Source of the DNA: DASPUH01 sp035622975
Lineage (GTDB): Bacteria; Chloroflexota; Limnocylindria; Limnocylindrales; CSP1-4
Assembly: GCA_035622975.1 (NCBI GenBank)
Contig: DASPUH010000012.1
Coordinates: forward strand, 1 to 8,709
Length of the DNA: 8,709 bases
Direction of reading: 5' to 3'
In this document: one piece after another, positions 1 to 5,234 of the stretch
How the letters are laid out: every line of letters starts with the position of its first letter
Numbering within the stretch: the first letter of the stretch is position 1
Notes under the pieces: generated by a model
The model's database searches: none
The model's input: only the letters and a program-made list of their open reading frames with translations
Told to the model about the DNA's origin: nothing
Translations under genes and position numbers: made by a program

Positions 1-303
1 AGAGACCGAGCCATAGAGCAGGATCACCGCCACGAGGGTGCCGCCGAGGACGGCGCCGACGATGCGCACCACCTCGGGGATGCTGGCGAAGCGCCATCCG
101 CGGGTGTAGAGGCCGAAGCGGACGTTGACCGCGACCTGGACCGCCAGGAGCAGCGCCAGGCCGGGCAGGAAACGGTCAACCATGGCCAGGCCGGGCAGCG
201 TATCGAAACGCAGGGCGAGCGCCAGGTAGCTGGCCGCGACGATGCCGATCATGTCGACCACGAGGAGGTGCCGCGCCTGCATCCGACGGGCGAGGTGGGC
301 CAT
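1..303 (-). CDS. CapD/WbpM/FlaA1-type nucleotide-sugar epimerase/dehydratase, N-terminal membrane part (3' end cut by window)
   Basis: About 101 residues are readable from an ATG at 303, and the frame is open to the window edge. They match the membrane-anchor region of polytopic polysaccharide-biosynthesis SDR proteins, which convert UDP-sugars such as UDP-GlcNAc on the cytoplasmic face. A first hydrophobic helix at about residues 12-31 ends in the family-typical ALRFD. A second follows at about 45-60, then FGLYTRGWRFASIPEVVRI (63-81), a close fit to the family's LYRRxWRYAS segment, and a third helix at 82-98. The catalytic SDR domain would lie beyond the left edge. The start is uncertain. 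ATG 303 gives the usual short basic N-terminus but has no Shine-Dalgarno. A TTG at 384 has AGGGG seven bases upstream and would add 27 residues. An in-frame TGA at 411-409 limits any longer form. The gene has the same orientation as the main cluster but is separated from it by the tRNA and a 450-nt gap. Confidence 0.8.
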   Translation of the reverse strand, partial: MAHLARRMQARHLLVVDMIGIVAASYLALALRFDTLPGLAMVDRFLPGLALLLAVQVAVNVRFGLYTRGWRFASIPEVVRIVGAVLGGTLVAVILLYGSVS

Positions 304-576
304 CGCCGCGCGCAGGTGGTTGACCTGGGGGGCGGCCAGACTCGCCCCGGAAAGGGTCAGGTCGACTGGGCGGCGGACAGACAAGGACAGACCCCTGATG
401 CGGCGCGCTCACGCCATACGACACGAGGGCACCGAGGCGCGCGGATGATGAATGGGTCCGGCCCCGGGACTGCGATCAACCGCGACGGCGCGCCCCATCA
501 CGGAGTCTCGAGGTGGCCCCGCCAGGCGAACATCCGTTCGAGCCGGCCTTCCGCCTTGCAGGCCTGACCATAGCCC

Positions 577-606
577 ATCCGGGGGACCCCGGATAGTACC
601 TCCGGG
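577..606 (-). promoter_or_regulatory. Three-segment element able to form two mutually exclusive hairpins
   Basis: Read on the minus strand, the order is CCCGGA (606-601), TCCGGG (593-588) and CCCGGAT (583-577). The middle segment can pair with the first, giving a 6-bp stem with a 7-nt loop. It can instead pair with the third, giving a 7-bp stem (ATCCGGG/CCCGGAT) with a 4-nt loop. This one-or-the-other arrangement is typical of attenuators and riboswitch expression platforms, but no T-tract follows either stem. A GGAGG at 603-599 lies in the region and would be partly covered by the first stem. It sits too far (20 nt) from the nearest ATG at 578 to look like a working ribosome binding site. 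No known riboswitch family was recognised. Confidence 0.3.
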
Positions 607-719
607 CCTCCGTCGCAGCGATCTGGTGCCGTGGTGCACCATGCTCGGGCGGTCGGCCGGACGCATCTCCGGGAGGTGCCGCCGCGCACCGCAGGCGTGG
701 CGGTTCGCCAGGCCACGGG

Positions 720-749
720 GTGCCAGCGTGGGCCGGCGTTTGGTACGCT
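720..749 (+). promoter_or_regulatory. Candidate promoter of the tRNA-Cys gene
   Basis: A -35-like GTGCCA at 720-725 lies 18 nt before a -10-like TACGCT at 744-749. The -10 is preceded by TGG at 741-743, an extended -10 arrangement. Transcription would start within a base or two of the mature tRNA 5' end at 757, leaving almost no leader. The match to consensus is modest, so position relative to the tRNA is the main support. Confidence 0.35.
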
Positions 750-756
750 CGCCGTG

Positions 757-831
757 GGCGACGTGCCCGAGTGGTAAGGGAGAGGCTTGCAGCGCCTCGA
801 TTCAGTGGTTCGAATCCACTCGTCGCCTCCA
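757..831 (+). tRNA. tRNA-Cys (anticodon GCA), CCA encoded
   Basis: A complete cloverleaf can be drawn. The acceptor stem GGCGACG (757-763) pairs perfectly with CGTCGCC (821-827), followed by discriminator T (828) and an encoded CCA (829-831). The D-stem is CCC/GGG (766-768 with 778-780). The anticodon stem is GAGGC/GCCTC (782-786 with 794-798), with loop TTGCAGC and anticodon GCA at 789-791. The variable loop is short (GATTC, 799-803), which excludes tRNA-Ser and tRNA-Leu. The T-stem AGTGG/CCACT (804-808 with 816-820) closes the canonical loop TTCGAAT. U as discriminator base and GCA anticodon are characteristic of bacterial tRNA-Cys. The gene is convergent with the acyltransferase gene, whose stop codon is 26 nt downstream. 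No T-rich terminator is seen between them. Confidence 0.96.
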
Positions 832-857
832 CACCTCCGGCGACCGGCCCCGATGGA

Positions 858-1622
858 TCAGGCGGCCACCGCATCAGCGGGGTCCACCCAGCGCCAGGAG
901 ACGCGATACGGCTCGCAGCCGATGGCTCGCTTGAACTGGGCCATCCCCGCCGATGCGCCGGGGAACGTGTCGTACATGAACCAGCTGGGCGCCCCTGCGG
1001 CCGCGCGACGGCCGATGAGGTCCTCGATGATGCCCGCCATGAGCCGGTACATGACACCGTTCTGCAGGTGGTCGGCGTGCCCCAGCAGCCGGCTCATCGA
1101 GGCGACGTCGCCGCACACGCGCAGGTCGCCGTAGGCGGCCAAACGGCCGTCCTTGTCCACGACGGCGTAGACCTCGCTCGCCTGACCGAGGTAGGCCGTG
1201 ACCATGTTCGCGTCGAGGTAGTCGGGGTGCATGGGCTTGCCCTGGCGGGCCTCTGCGGAGCGATTGATGGCCATGATCTCGTCCAACCTGGCCAGCGGCT
1301 CGACCCTGGCGAAGGTGTACCCCGCCTTGACCGAGCGCGCGACGTGGCCCCGCATGTGGCGGCGCGCACCCCCGCCCATGTACCCCTCGATCGTGTCGGG
1401 CAGGCGCAGGAGGGCCACGCCCCAGGCCTTGTTCCGGATGAGGCGGTAGCGGGGGTGACGTTTGGTGAACAGCCGATAGAGGGCCAGGCAACGGGCATCG
1501 CCGGACATCTCGATCGTGATCCGTGGCAGGCGGTAGAGCGCGAGAAGCCGACTGGCCGACCCCAGGGAGGCGGCAACGAGGCGTCCGTCCTCGCGTCGCG
1601 GCACGGCTGACATGTCGGCCAT
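858..1622 (-). CDS. GNAT/FemAB-like acyltransferase
   Basis: A 254-residue protein, probably a cytoplasmic GNAT-fold acyltransferase of the FemAB/Acetyltransf_6 type. Members in polysaccharide loci commonly transfer an acyl group to an amino sugar, but the substrate here is unknown. Supporting segments are a basic helix with spaced Arg/Lys at about residues 87-99 (RRHMRGHVARSVKAGY), the strand pair VYAVVDKDGRLAAYGDLRV at 151-169 (a typical GNAT strand-turn-strand), GHADHLQNGVMYRLMAGIIEDL at 181-202, and a C-terminal MAQFKRAIGCEPYRVSWRW at 227-245 resembling the FKRxxGfeP ending of such enzymes. The ATG at 1622 shares its A with the TAA of the epimerase gene (TAATG), so translation is probably coupled. 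An AAGGAG at 1641-1636 lies 13 nt upstream. It is the last gene of the cluster. It is shorter than many FemAB-like proteins, so the family call is moderate. Confidence 0.65.
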   Translation of the reverse strand: MADMSAVPRREDGRLVAASLGSASRLLALYRLPRITIEMSGDARCLALYRLFTKRHPRYRLIRNKAWGVALLRLPDTIEGYMGGGARRHMRGHVARSVKAGYTFARVEPLARLDEIMAINRSAEARQGKPMHPDYLDANMVTAYLGQASEVYAVVDKDGRLAAYGDLRVCGDVASMSRLLGHADHLQNGVMYRLMAGIIEDLIGRRAAAGAPSWFMYDTFPGASAGMAQFKRAIGCEPYRVSWRWVDPADAVAA

Positions 1623-2545
1623 TATGCCAACGATGCTCCTTGAGCAAGCTCGGCCAGGCCACGCCGCAACGACACGGCGGGCCGCCAACCGGCTGCCCTC
1701 AGGCGTGGCGATGCGACCCGCGACAGGCGCACGTCGCCCGCCCGGCGAGCGCTGTGGCGACGCCCGAGGGGCTTCCCCCAGGCCCGCTCGACGAGGTCGG
1801 CCAGCCCGGTGATCGAGGTGGCCCGACCGGATGAGACGTTCCACACCCCGCGAGCGTCCGACAGGTCGCCCAGCAGGATCAGCGCAGCCACGACATCCGC
1901 GACGTGGATGAAGTCCCGGACCTGATGCCCGTCGCCGTCGATCGTGAGAACGCCGGTCGAGCGCGCCTGGGCCATGAAGGCGCTGACGACCGCACCCTCC
2001 AGGCCCGCCGCCTGGTGCGGCCCGTAGACGTTCGACGGCCGAGCGATGGCATGGTCCACGCCGCTCAGCGCGACGTGGGCTTCGGCGGTCAGCTTGTGGA
2101 CACCGTAGTACGAGCTGGGTGCGGGACGCGTCGCCTCCCTGGCCGGCCGCGTGCACTCACCGTAGATGGCCCCGCCAGACGACACGAAGACGAGTCGGGC
2201 GCCGACGATACGGGCCGCCTCGGCCATGCGGTATGTGCCCCCGACGTTGACCGCCAGATCGCGCATGGGGTCTCGCATCGATGCTGGCACGCTGGCCTGG
2301 GCGGCCAGGTGGTAGACGGTCACTGGACGAAAGCGGGCCACCGCGGCAGCCGCACCATCCGTGACGACGTCGAGCCGCTCAAGACGCGCCGCTGACACGA
2401 CCGCCTCCGCACGCCCGGTGGAGAGGTCGTCGATCACGAGGACCTCCGCGCCCTCGGCCACGAGGCGATCGACGAGGTGGCTGCCGACGAAGCCGGCCCC
2501 TCCGGTGACCACGATCCGATCGACCCGACCCTTCAATCGGTCCAC
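1622..2545 (-). CDS. NAD-dependent epimerase/dehydratase (extended SDR), nucleotide-sugar type
   Basis: About 307 residues from GTG 2545. The Rossmann NAD-binding motif TGGAGFVG (residues 14-21) is followed by the acidic DDLSTG (39-44), which usually binds the NAD ribose. The catalytic set is visible: Ser in FVSSGG (about 122-123) and Tyr147-xxx-Lys151 in SYYGVHK. Also typical of UDP-sugar epimerases and dehydratases are ARPSNVYGPHQ (168-178) and DGHQVRDFIHVADV (205-218). It probably interconverts a nucleotide sugar in the cytoplasm for the polymer, but substrate and product cannot be read by eye. The start is uncertain. GTG 2545 falls eight bases after the flippase stop codon begins to be cleared and gives the usual short N-terminus. 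A GTG at 2578 would add 11 residues and overlap the flippase gene, and a TTG at 2536 follows GGTGGA. None has a strong Shine-Dalgarno. The TAA at 1624-1622 overlaps the next gene's ATG. Confidence 0.87.
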   Translation of the reverse strand: MDRLKGRVDRIVVTGGAGFVGSHLVDRLVAEGAEVLVIDDLSTGRAEAVVSAARLERLDVVTDGAAAAVARFRPVTVYHLAAQASVPASMRDPMRDLAVNVGGTYRMAEAARIVGARLVFVSSGGAIYGECTRPAREATRPAPSSYYGVHKLTAEAHVALSGVDHAIARPSNVYGPHQAAGLEGAVVSAFMAQARSTGVLTIDGDGHQVRDFIHVADVVAALILLGDLSDARGVWNVSSGRATSITGLADLVERAWGKPLGRRHSARRAGDVRLSRVASPRLRAAGWRPAVSLRRGLAELAQGASLA

Positions 2546-2552
2546 CGTTCGC

Positions 2553-3923
2553 TCACGGGGCCTCGACCGACCCGACACGGCCTGGTCGGACCGCGGCGAA
2601 GACGCGGCGCAGCAGGGCCGCCGACCGCTGCACCACCAGCGTCAGGTCAGAGGCGCGGGGGAGCCAGAAGTCGACCACGCGCGCATGCGACGCCTGCGCG
2701 GCGACGAGGCTGAACGCGACCGAGGAGGCCGTGTACGAGACGAGCGACGCAGCAGCGGCGCCTTCGATGCCGAAGCCGGGGATCAGCAGAAGGTTCACCA
2801 CGACGTTCAGCAGGAAGGCGCCGACGTTGATGTTCGAGGTCAGCGAGGTCATCCCCAGGCCGGTCGTGTACCCCGTGATCACCTTGGTGGCCGTGAGGGC
2901 GACGACTCCAGGGAGGAGCACGAACAGGGCCGGCAGCGAGGGCTGGAAGGCGGGCAGGAGCAGGTCGATCAGGACGATCGAAGCCGGCACGAGGGCCAAC
3001 CCGACGAGGCCGGTCAACAGGAGCGTCACCCGCGTGACCACCGCCACCTGGCGATCGGCGTCGTCGCGCGTGGCCGCCGCGACGTGGGGGAAGAAGAGCG
3101 TCTCGACGGCATTCGGGAAGAAGAAGACGAGCTCGGCGAAGCTGACCGCGAGACTGTAGTAGCCAAGCGGCGCCGCGGCTCCAGTGCCGAGGAGCCAGGC
3201 CAGCAGGAACACGTCCGCCCGGTAGCTGAAGAAGATCGTGATGCTTCCCGGGTAGAAGGGCAGCCCGTAGCCGAACAGGTCGCGATAGCTCACGGCCCCC
3301 CCGGCCGCGTCCGGGTCGCCGTGCAGCCGTGCCGCCGCGATCAGGAAACCGCCCGTCTGGATGAGCGAGGCGATGAGGTAGATCGCCAACGCACCGCCGA
3401 TGCCGAGGCCAGCATAGCCGAGCAGGGCGATCACGAGCACGGTCGTGGCCAACGGATAGGCGCTGTTGATGAGGGCGTACCAGCGAACGGCTTGCCGGCC
3501 GAGGACGACACCCGTGGTGAGGGTGGCGTTGAGGGCCAAGGGAAGTGAGAGGAAGGCGACCAGGATCAGGGGCAAGGCGATCCCGTGGAAGATGTCTGCC
3601 TGCAGCACGGGCAGCACGACCACCACACCCACTACGGCGATCAGGGAGAGGAGGACCGTCAGGACGACGGTCTTGCCGACCAGGCCATCGAGTCGACCCC
3701 GCGCGGCGAAGAAGCCGAAGGCCTGCGGCAGCCCGAGCTGGATGAGCACCATGGCCGTCGAAGGGACGAGGACCAGGAGGTAGTAGTCGCCCTTCGCCGC
3801 GGGCCCGAGGAGGCGGGCGATGAGGAGACCGTTCACCACGCCGACGGCGGCGCCGAAGACCTGCGTCACGAACACGATCACGACGCGGTCGGCGAAGGCC
3901 GCCTTGCGGGCCGAGGTTGCCAT
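2553..3923 (-). CDS. Wzx-type lipid-linked oligosaccharide flippase (MOP superfamily)
   Basis: A 456-residue, strongly hydrophobic protein consistent with a 12-14-helix polysaccharide flippase of the MOP/MATE superfamily. Such proteins move undecaprenyl-PP-linked repeat units across the inner membrane. The N-terminal half has the typical VTQVFGAAVGVVNGLLIARLLGPAAKGDYYLL pattern at 19-50 (helix 1, then an ARxLGPxxxG signature) and LGLPQAFGFFAA nearby. The rest alternates long aliphatic segments with short Arg-rich loops, and the tail is short and basic. The ATG at 3923 has a good Shine-Dalgarno (GGGAG, 5-nt spacing), which sits inside a perfect CTCCCGGGAG palindrome. The gene opens the second block of the cluster after a 123-nt gap, so it may have its own promoter. 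Its TGA lies just before the epimerase start. Together with the Wzy-type gene it indicates a Wzx/Wzy-dependent pathway rather than an ABC-exported polymer. Confidence 0.88.
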   Translation of the reverse strand: MATSARKAAFADRVVIVFVTQVFGAAVGVVNGLLIARLLGPAAKGDYYLLVLVPSTAMVLIQLGLPQAFGFFAARGRLDGLVGKTVVLTVLLSLIAVVGVVVVLPVLQADIFHGIALPLILVAFLSLPLALNATLTTGVVLGRQAVRWYALINSAYPLATTVLVIALLGYAGLGIGGALAIYLIASLIQTGGFLIAAARLHGDPDAAGGAVSYRDLFGYGLPFYPGSITIFFSYRADVFLLAWLLGTGAAAPLGYYSLAVSFAELVFFFPNAVETLFFPHVAAATRDDADRQVAVVTRVTLLLTGLVGLALVPASIVLIDLLLPAFQPSLPALFVLLPGVVALTATKVITGYTTGLGMTSLTSNINVGAFLLNVVVNLLLIPGFGIEGAAAASLVSYTASSVAFSLVAAQASHARVVDFWLPRASDLTLVVQRSAALLRRVFAAVRPGRVGSVEAP

Positions 3924-3928
3924 TCACG

Positions 3929-3973
3929 CTCCCGGGAGACACGATCGCCAGCCGGCGGCTGGGGGTCCCGGGA
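3929..3973 (-). promoter_or_regulatory. Inverted-repeat leader covering the flippase ribosome binding site
   Basis: On the minus strand an 8-base TCCCGGGA at 3973-3966 is repeated as TCCCGGGA at 3937-3930, inside the 10-bp palindrome CTCCCGGGAG (3929-3938). As RNA the two copies can pair over 8 bp. Between them sits a second perfect hairpin, CCAGCC-GCC-GGCTGG (3962-3948). The downstream arm contains most of the GGGAG Shine-Dalgarno of the flippase gene, so the folded form would hide the ribosome binding site. This could be a translational control device, or a DNA operator built on the palindromes. No regulator is identified. Confidence 0.4.
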
Positions 3974-3978
3974 TGATA
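3973..3978 (-). promoter_or_regulatory. Possible -10 element upstream of the flippase gene
   Basis: TATCAT on the minus strand (3978-3973) matches five of six bases of the sigma-70 -10 consensus in an otherwise very GC-rich gap. No acceptable -35 hexamer is seen 16-19 nt upstream. If used, transcription would begin around 3966 and would remove the upstream arm of the leader stem, so the two proposals largely exclude each other. Confidence 0.2.
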
Positions 3979-4025
3979 AGCGCATGTCCTTCGCCGACGC
4001 GGACCCGAGGCGAGCGATGTTGCAC

Positions 4026-4040
4026 CGCCGCCACGCGGCG
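4026..4040 (-). terminator. Stem-loop just after the glycosyltransferase stop codon, possible weak terminator
   Basis: A perfect 6-bp stem with a 3-nt loop (CGCCGC-GTG-GCGGCG on the minus strand) begins six bases after the TGA at 4049-4047. The position fits a terminator or an mRNA 3'-end stabiliser between the two blocks of the cluster. No T-tract follows, so efficient intrinsic termination is doubtful. Partial read-through into the flippase gene is likely. Confidence 0.25.
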
Positions 4041-4046
4041 AGGCCG

Positions 4047-5234
4047 TCAGGCGGGAGCCGGGCGGAGGTCCGGGGCGATCGAACGGTAGATCTCGAGCAG
4101 TCGGGACGCCGACTGAGCCGTGCTGTGATAGCGCAGGACGTGGTCGCGCAGGCGCGACGCTCGGGCCCGCGCGGCCTCCCGGTCCGCGACGAAGGCGCGT
4201 AGTGAAGCGACGATGGCGTCGGGCGTGATGTCGGTCAGGAGCATGCCCCGATCCTCGGCGAGGAGGTCGGGGATGCCGCCGACACGGCTGGCGATCACCG
4301 GCAGGCGCAGCGATCCAGCCTCGACAAGCACCGTCGGCAGACCCTCACGGTACGAGGGCAACACCAGCACGTCCGCGGCACACATGAAGCGCACGACCTC
4401 GTCGTTGGGTTGCGCCCCACGCAGGTCCACCGACGGCCCGGCCTGCCGCGCCAGCCCCGGCCGCTCCGGCCCATCGCCGACGAACACGCCGTAGAAGGGC
4501 CGGCCTGCCCGCTGGAGCGCCTCGCTCAACTCGTACAGACCCTTGGTGCGGTGAAGCAGGCCGACGAAGAGCACCACTACTGCATCCGGGGGGATGCCCA
4601 GCGCCTGGCGGGCAACGTCCCGGTCGATCGCGGCTCGGGCGAGCCGCTCATGGTCACAGCCGAGCGGCAGGTGGATCGCCTCGACCCCGGCCAGGGAGCG
4701 GATGCGCTCGACGAGAGGGGCGCTCACCGCGGTCACCGCGGCCGCCGCCCGCAAGGCCGACCGCAGGTCGGCCAGCCGCTCCGGGTGATCCTCCGGCCAT
4801 CGGTTGAGGTCGTCCCCATGGAACGTCAGGACGAGCGGCAGACCGGTCCTGCGAGCGAGACGCCAGGCCGCGAGGCCGACGAGGGAGTAGTGACCGTGGA
4901 TCAGACGGGCTTCGGACCACGATGGCCGGACGCGCGCGGCCGCCCGGGCGATGAGCCGGTCCGGCGCGGACCAGCTCGGTTGGCCGGGCACGTTGGGGTA
5001 CCGCGGACGAAGGATGAGAACGCCTTCATCGGTGCCTGTCGACGGGACCGCCGCATAGTCGCGCCACCTCCGCCGGAGGAGCGGCAGGGGCCATGGGGCG
5101 ACCGGCGTCGGAGAGACGACGGTCACCTCCAGACCCAGGCGCACCAGCATCCGCGCCTGGGTCCCGAAGAAGATCCCACCGACCGGGTCTCCGACCCAGG
5201 GGTAGCTCGAGGTGACCCACAAGATCCGGCTCAC
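4047..5234 (-). CDS. GT4-family glycosyltransferase (GT-B fold)
   Basis: A 395-residue retaining-type glycosyltransferase, probably adding a sugar from a nucleotide-sugar donor to the lipid-linked repeat unit at the cytoplasmic face of the membrane. The N-terminal domain starts MSRILWVTSSYPWVGDPVGG (1-20), with the glycine-rich acceptor loop of GT4 enzymes, followed by HGHYSLVG (113-120) and LTFHGDD (136-142). The donor domain begins with VGLLHRTKG (224-232), a typical GT4 strand and basic residue after the linker. It carries FVGDGPER (251-258) and the diagnostic E-x7-E, Glu297 to Glu305 in EGLPTVLVE. Length is normal for the family. The GTG start at 5234 overlaps the upstream stop codon in a GTGA, with a G-rich GGGGGGAG directly before it, so coupled translation is likely. 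Donor and acceptor sugars cannot be inferred. Confidence 0.9.
   Translation of the reverse strand: MSRILWVTSSYPWVGDPVGGIFFGTQARMLVRLGLEVTVVSPTPVAPWPLPLLRRRWRDYAAVPSTGTDEGVLILRPRYPNVPGQPSWSAPDRLIARAAARVRPSWSEARLIHGHYSLVGLAAWRLARRTGLPLVLTFHGDDLNRWPEDHPERLADLRSALRAAAAVTAVSAPLVERIRSLAGVEAIHLPLGCDHERLARAAIDRDVARQALGIPPDAVVVLFVGLLHRTKGLYELSEALQRAGRPFYGVFVGDGPERPGLARQAGPSVDLRGAQPNDEVVRFMCAADVLVLPSYREGLPTVLVEAGSLRLPVIASRVGGIPDLLAEDRGMLLTDITPDAIVASLRAFVADREAARARASRLRDHVLRYHSTAQSASRLLEIYRSIAPDLRPAPA

Larger units (their letters stand above)
304..756. other. Non-coding gap with several perfect short hairpins
   Basis: No convincing protein gene is visible in this stretch between the CapD-like gene and the tRNA. 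The open frames on both strands are Arg/Pro/Gly/Ala-rich and overlap one another and the tRNA. The stretch contains several perfect short inverted repeats: CGAAC-ATCC-GTTCG at 527-540, GCCT-TGC-AGGC around 553-563, overlapping alternative stems at 577-606, and GGTGC-(6)-GCACC at 625-640. The hairpins are clustered between about 525 and 640. They could be part of the 5' leader of the CapD-like gene or a separate small RNA. A weak minus-strand -35-like TTGATC at 479-474 has no good -10 partner. Confidence 0.5.

Noticed and set aside
498..600. Signal-recognition-particle RNA in the gap, suggested by GGTCAGG and GGAAGG on the minus strand
   Set aside because: The two motifs are present but not in the spacing and context of the conserved SRP helix 8 loop, and the AGCAGCC part is missing.
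832..857. Intrinsic terminator between the tRNA and the acyltransferase stop
   Set aside because: Only a 4-bp CCGG-CGA-CCGG stem is present, with no T-tract on either strand.
476..1057. Minus-strand frames at 409-666, 476-1057 and 498-716 in the gap
   Set aside because: They overlap each other, one crosses the tRNA and the acyltransferase end, none has a good ribosome binding site, and their composition is not protein-like apart from the short tail discussed under findings.
720..1610. Long plus-strand open frame crossing the tRNA and the acyltransferase gene
   Set aside because: It runs through the tRNA-Cys gene and lies antisense to a protein with coherent GNAT-like motifs. Its composition is that of a high-GC shadow frame.
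858..2156. Upstream extension of the acyltransferase frame to a start at 2156
   Set aside because: The extra 178 residues are low-complexity Arg/Gly/Pro/Ala and overlap the epimerase coding region. The ATG at 1622 forms a classic stop/start overlap.
2361..3548. 395-codon plus-strand open frame opposite the flippase and epimerase genes
   Set aside because: Highly charged, repetitive Arg/Glu/Asp/Gly composition caused by antisense reading of hydrophobic codons. The minus strand holds clear membrane-protein and SDR motifs.
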